A DNA stretch of 10,365 nucleotides from NCBI GenBank assembly GCA_026986235.1, contig JALSOY010000167.1:1-10365 (forward strand), given 5' to 3'. Positions 5,649 through 10,365 of the stretch are shown in pieces. Origin of the DNA: Caldifarciminota bacterium. GTDB lineage: Bacteria; Hydrothermota; Hydrothermia; B15-G9; WFZT01. How positions within the stretch are numbered: the first letter of the stretch is position 1; every line of letters starts with the position of its first letter. A program made the position numbers and the translations under genes. Under the pieces are notes generated by a model that ran no database searches, had not been told where the DNA came from, and saw only the letters and a list, made by a program, of their open reading frames with translations.

Positions 5649-6451
5649 GGGCATTTAACAGGGTGGTCGGGGAGTTCGTAGAACTCCCCGACCACCCTCA
5701 AAGAATCGTCAGCCTCGCACCAAGTATCACCGATACCCTCTTTAGACTCGGCTTACAGGATAGAATCGTCGGCCTCTCCGCTTTCTGCCATAGACCCCCA
5801 GAAACAAAAAAATTCCCAAAAGTCGGATCCTACCTGTATGTAAATTACAAAAGACTCGATAACCTCTCTCCTGACCTCATCATAACCACAGGCGGCGTGG
5901 AGACAAAAATAGCAAAAGAACTTTACCAGAAAGGGTACCCGGTATTCTCTCTCCCTCTTCCACCGGATCCATGGGAAATCCTTTCTGGCGTCCACCTGCT
6001 TGGTGTCATTCTGAAAGTTCAGGACAGAGCAAGAAACTTAATTTTTGAGATCGAAAAAAAGTTTACGAGCCTCAAAGATATGTTTGATATCAGGACCTAT
6101 GTTGAAATTGATCTCGGTGAATCCATCACAGTGGGTGGACCAAGCTATATAAGTGCAGGACTCAACTGGATGGGGCTTAAAAACATTTTCAGTGACGACG
6201 ATAGAGCGTACTTCACACCCGAAGATGAGAAAATCATTAAGGGGAAACCGGATCTCATCCTCTACGATCCCAAACCCCACAAAGTTCCTTCACTTGAAGA
6301 TGTTAAAGAGAAACTGAAAAAGCGTGGAATTCTCAGGGACGACACGGCGCTGATCGTGACTGCCGGTGACTGGCTTGCCCACTACGGCCCATCGTTTCTG
6401 GATACCATCCTGCCAGATATTGCCGAGAAAGTCGGTAAATTAAACCTCTAA
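5645..6451 (+). CDS. BtuF/FecB-like helical-backbone metal-receptor protein without signal peptide
   Basis: A 268-residue protein of the periplasmic-binding-protein class III fold used by cobalamin and siderophore receptors. The N-terminal strand reads RVVGEFVELPDHPQRIVSLAPSITDTL, a typical entry for the family. Others are DLIITTGG (about 75-83), the inter-lobe helix with ILKVQDRARNLIFEIEKKF, the second-lobe start YVEIDLG.SITVGGPSYISAGLNWMGLKNIF, KPDLILYDP, and the closing ALIVTAGDWLAHYGPSFLDTILPDI. The GTG start overlaps the glnA stop by 4 bp and is the furthest upstream start in frame; no good ribosome site precedes it, so coupling to glnA is likely. No signal peptide or lipobox is present, and no permease or ATPase gene is adjacent. 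A cytoplasmic ligand-binding role (corrinoid or metal chelate) is possible, but the ligand is unknown. Confidence 0.8.
   Translation: MRAFNRVVGEFVELPDHPQRIVSLAPSITDTLFRLGLQDRIVGLSAFCHRPPETKKFPKVGSYLYVNYKRLDNLSPDLIITTGGVETKIAKELYQKGYPVFSLPLPPDPWEILSGVHLLGVILKVQDRARNLIFEIEKKFTSLKDMFDIRTYVEIDLGESITVGGPSYISAGLNWMGLKNIFSDDDRAYFTPEDEKIIKGKPDLILYDPKPHKVPSLEDVKEKLKKRGILRDDTALIVTAGDWLAHYGPSFLDTILPDIAEKVGKLNL
5660..5698. repeat. Perfect 18-bp inverted repeat in the first codons of the metal-receptor gene
   Basis: AGGGTGGTCGGGGAGTTC (5660-5677), loop GTA (5678-5680), GAACTCCCCGACCACCCT (5681-5698). All 18 pairs match. In RNA this would be a very stable hairpin starting 12 nt after the glnA stop. It lies wholly inside codons 6-18 of the downstream gene. 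No T-run follows, so it is not a classical intrinsic terminator. Confidence 0.95.
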
Positions 6452-6476
6452 CCTCGCCTTCCTGTGGGGATCCGCT

Positions 6477-6659
6477 TTACATTCCCCTCAGTCTCCCTTT
6501 GTTAAAAGTGAAATTCCCGGAACTTTCCCTGTGAAGGGAGATTACCCCTTCCCAAAATCCCCCTTGGAGAAGGGGGAATTAGGAGGATTGAAATTCAAGC
6601 GGTAAGCATCCCTCTTCTATCGAAGGGGGATTGGGGTTTCCAGAAATCCACCTTTGTAA
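6477..6659 (-). repeat. Composite palindromic intergenic repeat, copy C (inverted relative to A and B)
   Basis: Read on the minus strand the order is the same as in copies A and B. The first stem is 6631-6608 (ATCCCCCTTC / GAAGAGGGAT, one G-T pair), then a core with CCGCTTGAATTTCAATCC, then the second stem TCCCCCTT / AAGGGGGA (6577-6558) whose CCCCCTTCTCCAAGGGGGAT is identical to copy A. A third module with AAAGGGAGACTGAGGGGAATG resembles the copy B tail. Ends are TTACA (6477-6481) and TGTAA (6655-6659). The 6452-6706 gap holds no gene. Confidence 0.7.
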
Positions 6660-6695
6660 CGAGTGGTGTGGGTATATCTGGGTGTAAGGGATTAT

Positions 6696-6701
6696 CATAA
6701 T
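6696..6701 (+). promoter_or_regulatory. Candidate -10 box directly in front of the MATE start codon
   Basis: CATAAT ends 5 nt before ATG 6707, which would place the transcription start at or next to the A of the ATG. No convincing -35 is seen at 16-18 nt upstream (TATATC at 6673-6678). Confidence 0.35.
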
Positions 6702-6706
6702 ACCCC

Positions 6707-8050
6707 ATGGAAGACTGGATTTTGAAGGAGAGAATAGACAGGGTCCTTCTCAGACTTGCCATTCCCGCCGTTGTTGCGAGCCTTGCCGAGCTTCTTTTGA
6801 ACCTTGGTGATGCATTCTGGGTGAGTTTCCTCGGCGACCGTTCAGTTGCCGCCCTGGGAGCCGGAAGTTACATAATCTGGATAATCTTTTCCCTTATTGA
6901 CATAGCGGAGAGCTCCATGATTTCCCTGATATCACAGAAGGTGGGATCTGGAGAGCGGGAGGAGGCAAATAGAATCTTTGCAAAACTTCTCATATTTTTT
7001 ACGCTCCTTTTCACCACAATGGTTGTACCTGGAATTTTACTCTCCAGAGTCGGACTCCTTACAACCGGTGTTGAAAGGGTGGTGTTTAAAAAGGCATTCA
7101 GTTATGTTTCCGTTACCTTCCTCTTTCTGCCATCCATGGTGATTTTTTATGCAGTTAGTGCAGCAACACAGGCATACGGGGATACGAGATCGCCCATGGA
7201 GGCAACCATTATGACGGTAATCATGAATCTTGCTATTGATCCTGTATTCATTCTGATTTTTAAACTCGATCTTGCAGGGCTTGCCATGGCATCCGGTATT
7301 TCGAGGATTGTGGGAATTCTGTATATCTGGAAGAGGTTTAAAAACACATCGGGGTTTGAAATCAGGATTTTCAAAGAGGAGTGGAAGATCGATCTCAAAT
7401 TGGGTATAAAAGCGGTCGAGATAGGCTTTCCGGTGAGTCTGGGAGGTATCAGTTTCAGTCTCATTTACTTTTACATTCTAAAAATCGTTGCGCATTTCGG
7501 TACAAACGCGGTGGCTGCCATGGCAGTGGGGAACAGGATTGAGGGTATAACATACCTTTTTGGAGTGGGTTACTACACAGCAGTCGCTACCGTGGTGGGG
7601 CAAAGCACAGGTGCCGGTAAGAGGGAAAGAGCCCTGAAGGCGGTGAAAAGAGCTTTCCTTCATACAGGAATCTTTGCCGGCATCATGGGAGTATTGTTTC
7701 TTACTGTACCTGACATTTTTGGTAAGCCCTTTTTACACGAGGGGGCTTCGCTTGAGATCCTTCGCGACTATCTCAGGATTAACGCGTTCAGCCAGATACC
7801 CATGATTTACCATGTCGTCCTCGAAGGTGCTTTCGTGGGAACAGGTTATACACTCCCCAACTTTTTCGTTCCCATACCCTTCTGGCTTCTCAGAATACCA
7901 CTTTCTCTCTACCTCGCCTTCCAGACGCAACTTGGAGTAGAAGGGGTATGGATCTCCATGTTAGTCACCCAAACACTATCAACTATTCTGCTTTTCGTCT
8001 GGTGGATGAGATTTTTCGGGAAGAATCACCTTTCAAGCAGACTTTCGTAA
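6707..8050 (+). CDS. MATE-family multidrug/toxin efflux antiporter
   Basis: A 447-residue membrane protein of normal MATE length (about 12 membrane helices in two 6-helix halves). The N-terminus has the family entry RLAIPAVVASLAELLLNLGDAFWVSFLG, followed by SVAALGAG. The first half also has the STQAYGDTRSPMEA-like segment (here ATQAYGDTRSPMEATI, about 151-166) and NLAIDPVFILIFKLDLAGLAMASG. The second half repeats the pattern with AVEIGFPVSLGGISFSL, AAMAVGNRIEGITYL, ATVVGQSTGAGKRERALKAV and FVGTGYTLPNF. These are Na+- or H+-coupled exporters of cationic drugs or metabolites in the inner membrane. ATG 6707 is the first possible start, because an in-frame TAA lies at 6698-6700. It has no clear Shine-Dalgarno site, unlike most genes here. 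Its last 25 bp overlap the convergent M16 gene. Substrate unknown. Confidence 0.94.
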   Translation: MEDWILKERIDRVLLRLAIPAVVASLAELLLNLGDAFWVSFLGDRSVAALGAGSYIIWIIFSLIDIAESSMISLISQKVGSGEREEANRIFAKLLIFFTLLFTTMVVPGILLSRVGLLTTGVERVVFKKAFSYVSVTFLFLPSMVIFYAVSAATQAYGDTRSPMEATIMTVIMNLAIDPVFILIFKLDLAGLAMASGISRIVGILYIWKRFKNTSGFEIRIFKEEWKIDLKLGIKAVEIGFPVSLGGISFSLIYFYILKIVAHFGTNAVAAMAVGNRIEGITYLFGVGYYTAVATVVGQSTGAGKRERALKAVKRAFLHTGIFAGIMGVLFLTVPDIFGKPFLHEGASLEILRDYLRINAFSQIPMIYHVVLEGAFVGTGYTLPNFFVPIPFWLLRIPLSLYLAFQTQLGVEGVWISMLVTQTLSTILLFVWWMRFFGKNHLSSRLS

Positions 8051-9354
8051 GGGTATATCTCAACCTCTCCATCCATAAGGTAGGGGGATTTCAGCTGGAA
8101 CTTTGAAAGATCTGTCACGATTACCACGGTGAAACCCCGGAGTTTGAAAAATTTTTTAATAACATCGTTAACCCTTTCAAGGGAGATGTTCCTGATCTCA
8201 TCGAGGTCATGTATGAAGTAGTTGGGATCGAGACCGAATAGGACGCTGTAGAGTCTTGTGGCAGCGACACTTGAGTAGGTTTCCAGTTTTCTCGGAAGAC
8301 TGCCCTCGTGGTACTGGCGAGCCTCCTGTAGTTCTCTCTCACTTATACCCTCGCTCACGAACTTTTCAAGAACATGGAAAACCGTATCTATCGCCTCATT
8401 GGTCCTCTCGACTCCCGTTTCGAAGGCGATGAAAAATCTTCCGGGAATTATCCTGTTTTCGAAAGGGAATCCTGGGTCTATGAGGGAGTGGACGCTGTAA
8501 GAAAATCCCCTTTTTGTCCTCACTTCTTCCACGAGTCTTGAGGAAAAGCCCGAGCCTCCCAGAACATAGTTTGCTATCCTGAGGGCGTTGAAATCCGGAG
8601 ATGTTCTTTCCACGCCCACATAACCCATCCTTATGACACTCTGGTTGACGGGCATATTAACGAGGATCACCCTGGTTTTCTCATCAGGGGAGAAAGGCGG
8701 GATCACCACTTTTTCAGAAGTTTCTTTTTCCCAGTTCCCTACAAATTCGTCCAAAAAAGAGACATCTTCAATGTCTGATACACTTACGATAAAGCTGTTC
8801 CCCGGCGAGAAACACTTTCGGTAAAAATCCCTTACATCGGAAATTGTGATTTTTCCCAGGGATTTGATACTTCCATCAACATCGTGTCCAAGGGGATGGT
8901 CCATGTACAGTTTTTCCTGAAACACATATTCTGCCACCTTTGAAGGCTCGCTGAAGTCCATAAGGAAACCGTTTATGGTGAGTTCCCTCTCCCTCAAAAA
9001 ATCCTCCTCCCTCATGGCCGGGGATGTTATGATGTTTGAAAGGAGTTTTAAAGCCTTCTGCAGGTCCTTTGACAGTGCCTTGAATGTGATACTTGAGTAC
9101 GAGTAAAGGGTGTTTGTCGTGAAAATGGCCCCCTCACTCTCAAAGGCCTTTGAAACATCTACCTCGTTGAGGTTGCCCGTACCACTTTCGAGAAGGTCAG
9201 TTGTAATGGAGGCCAGACCGTAGAGTTCGTCCGGATCGTGACCTGCGCCACAACGGACAACATAGTTCATCAGAAAAACAGGGAGGTCCTTTTTAAGGAC
9301 ATGAAAAACCTTTATTCCATTTTTTAACACATATTCCCTTGTGTCCAGTTTCAT
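8026..9354 (-). CDS. M16B peptidase-family protein, non-catalytic subunit (zinc motif lost)
   Basis: A 442-residue protein with the two-domain M16B layout. The N-terminal domain begins EYVLKNGIKVFHVLKKDLPVF and GAGHDPDELYGLA. Where active enzymes have HxxEH (as in GLAHFLEH), this one has SITTD (residues 49-53), and the later Glu zinc ligand is replaced within ELTINGFLMD (124-133). It therefore should not bind catalytic zinc. The C-terminal domain keeps the conserved GGSGFSSRLVEEVRTKRGFSYSV (266-288), including the Arg/Tyr pair (Arg279, Tyr286) that M16 non-catalytic subunits use in substrate handling. No signal peptide is seen. The ATG overlaps the TGA of the upstream M16 gene (ATGA), with AAGGA upstream, so the two are probably made in equal amounts and form a heterodimer, as in other bacterial M16B pairs and mitochondrial MPP. 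The substrate is unknown. Confidence 0.9.
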   Translation of the reverse strand: MKLDTREYVLKNGIKVFHVLKKDLPVFLMNYVVRCGAGHDPDELYGLASITTDLLESGTGNLNEVDVSKAFESEGAIFTTNTLYSYSSITFKALSKDLQKALKLLSNIITSPAMREEDFLRERELTINGFLMDFSEPSKVAEYVFQEKLYMDHPLGHDVDGSIKSLGKITISDVRDFYRKCFSPGNSFIVSVSDIEDVSFLDEFVGNWEKETSEKVVIPPFSPDEKTRVILVNMPVNQSVIRMGYVGVERTSPDFNALRIANYVLGGSGFSSRLVEEVRTKRGFSYSVHSLIDPGFPFENRIIPGRFFIAFETGVERTNEAIDTVFHVLEKFVSEGISERELQEARQYHEGSLPRKLETYSSVAATRLYSVLFGLDPNYFIHDLDEIRNISLERVNDVIKKFFKLRGFTVVIVTDLSKFQLKSPYLMDGEVEIYPYESLLER

Positions 9355-10365
9355 GGTTTCATCCTTACGATGGTAAGATTGTCATCCTTTAGGAACTTCT
9401 CAGCCACCTTTCTCACATCCTCTGGCGTAACTTCAATGAGTTTTCGTGGATACTGATTGATTCCCTGGGGACCCATGAGAATCGTATATTCACCAATGAG
9501 AAGCCCAAGGCCAGGTATGGATTCCTGCTTGTAAACGAAGTTCGCAATGACTTTTTTCTTTGATCTCTCGATTTCTTCTTCAGAAGCCCCTCGAGCTATA
9601 ACTTTTTCTATCTCCTCCTTCAATATCCCTTCCCCTTTCTCCGGTTCCACATTCTGGTTCCAGTAAGCAGAAATAATCAGGAGTCCTGGATCAACGAGAC
9701 CTATGGGGGAAACATCAATACTTGATGCCATCTGTTCTGAAAATACAAGCCTGCTGTACAGTCTCGAGGATTTTCCGCCACCAAGTATGTCTGAGAGAAT
9801 GGAAATTGCGGGAAAGTCCTTATGGGAGAACGGTGGAATGTGGTAGGAAAATGTTGAAACCTTCAAAATCCCGTTTTTGTCCCTCAGTTCTCTTATTTTC
9901 AGTCCCTCCTGGGGCGGTTCCGCCGTTATGGTCCAGTTAATTTCTCCTCTGTTTTCAAGACTGCCGAAGTGTTTTTCAGCAAGGTCAAAGGCCCTCTCTT
10001 TTTCAACATCGCCTACGATGATCAAGAAGGCGTTCCCGGGACTGTAATGGCTGAGATAATAGTTTCTTACCTTATCAACTGTCATGTTTTTAAGGTCGCT
10101 ATCGAAACCTATCACAGGGATCCTGTAGGGGTGGGCGCTGTAAGCAGTGAGAAAGATCTCCTCAAACAGCTTACCTTCTGGACTGTTTTCCACCCTGAGT
10201 TTTCTTTCTTCCCTTACGACCTCGAGCTCTTCCTCAAACTGGCGGAAAACAAGGTTCCTCATTCTGTCAGCTTCCATTTCAAGTGGAATTTCTATCTTTG
10301 ATGAAGGAACTTCTGAGTAGTAGGCAGTCTCATCCTTCCATGTGAATGCGTTGTCGTACCCTCCG
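9351..10365 (-). CDS. M16 zinc peptidase-family protein, probable catalytic subunit, N-terminus cut by window edge
   Basis: The frame is open from the right edge to the TGA at 9353-9351 (338 codons visible). The methionine at 10277 is internal: the residues before it, reading GGYDNAFTWKDETAYYSEVP, are the conserved M16 segment that follows the HxxEH motif. HxxEH itself therefore lies just beyond the window and cannot be checked. The EADRMRNLVF helix and EVVREERKLRVENSPEG follow; the latter carries the Glu-Glu position that supplies the third zinc ligand in active members. The C-terminal domain has DFPAISILSDILGGGKSSRLYSRLV. Retained ligands here, against their loss in the next gene, suggest this is the active half of a heterodimeric protease or peptide-processing enzyme. 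Location (periplasm or cytoplasm) cannot be judged without the N-terminus. Confidence 0.9.
   Translation of the reverse strand, partial: GGYDNAFTWKDETAYYSEVPSSKIEIPLEMEADRMRNLVFRQFEEELEVVREERKLRVENSPEGKLFEEIFLTAYSAHPYRIPVIGFDSDLKNMTVDKVRNYYLSHYSPGNAFLIIVGDVEKERAFDLAEKHFGSLENRGEINWTITAEPPQEGLKIRELRDKNGILKVSTFSYHIPPFSHKDFPAISILSDILGGGKSSRLYSRLVFSEQMASSIDVSPIGLVDPGLLIISAYWNQNVEPEKGEGILKEEIEKVIARGASEEEIERSKKKVIANFVYKQESIPGLGLLIGEYTILMGPQGINQYPRKLIEVTPEDVRKVAEKFLKDDNLTIVRMKP

Noticed and set aside
5660..5698. The perfect hairpin as the intrinsic terminator of glnA.
   Set aside because: No T-run follows on either strand (CAAAGAATC on plus, GTTAAATG on minus), and a clearly homologous coding sequence runs through it.
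10275..10277. ATG at 10277 as the start of the upstream M16 gene.
   Set aside because: The frame stays open to the window edge, and the upstream residues (GGYDNAFTWKDETAYY) are conserved M16 sequence, so the methionine is internal.
9969..10301. A 110-codon plus-strand open frame over the M16 gene.
   Set aside because: It is antisense to conserved M16 sequence and shows no domain or ribosome site.

Overview
The window looks like chromosomal DNA from a Gram-negative (diderm) bacterium. It encodes an outer-membrane efflux channel, a periplasmic adaptor, an OmpH/Skp-type periplasmic chaperone domain and a GSI-alpha-like glutamine synthetase. Arginine is written largely with AGA/AGG, Shine-Dalgarno sites are strong (AGGAGG/GGAGG), and adjacent genes overlap by 4 bp. 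This would suit a deep-branching, possibly thermophilic or uncultivated lineage, but the sequence does not fix the taxon and I make no firm assignment.

Layout. (1) Positions 1-2729, minus strand: an efflux operon read leftward as TetR-type repressor, TolC-type outer-membrane factor, then RND/HlyD-type adaptor running off the left edge. It has a sigma70-like promoter (TTGACA, 17 nt, CATAAT) with an inverted-repeat operator just downstream of the -10. The transporter gene itself would lie beyond position 1. (2) 2730-2977: a gap between divergent genes, holding repeat copy A and the promoter of the next gene. (3) 2978-3919, plus: a secreted OmpH/Skp-like domain fused to a C-terminal TolB-N/CsgG-like domain. 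(4) 3920-4328: a gap with repeat copy B and a possible glnA promoter. (5) 4329-6451, plus: glnA followed with a 4-bp overlap by a signal-peptide-less BtuF/FecB-type metal-receptor-like protein. A perfect 18-bp inverted repeat sits in the first codons of the second gene. (6) 6452-6706: a gap with repeat copy C and a -10 box only 5 nt from the next start codon. (7) 6707-8050, plus: a MATE-family transporter. (8) 8026-10365, minus: a coupled pair of M16 zinc-peptidase-family proteins. The upstream one (cut by the right edge) is probably catalytic, and the downstream one has lost the zinc-binding motif. Its 3' end overlaps the MATE gene tail to tail by 25 bp.

Most genes belong to known families. 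The less ordinary points are a composite palindromic repeat family with a conserved core in all three long intergenic gaps (one copy inverted), the perfect coding-region hairpin at the glnA junction, the Skp plus TolB/CsgG-like fusion, an adaptor without the alpha-hairpin that normally meets TolC, and a possible leaderless MATE transcript. I saw no tRNA, rRNA, CRISPR array, transposase or phage gene, and no convincing wholly new multi-gene system.
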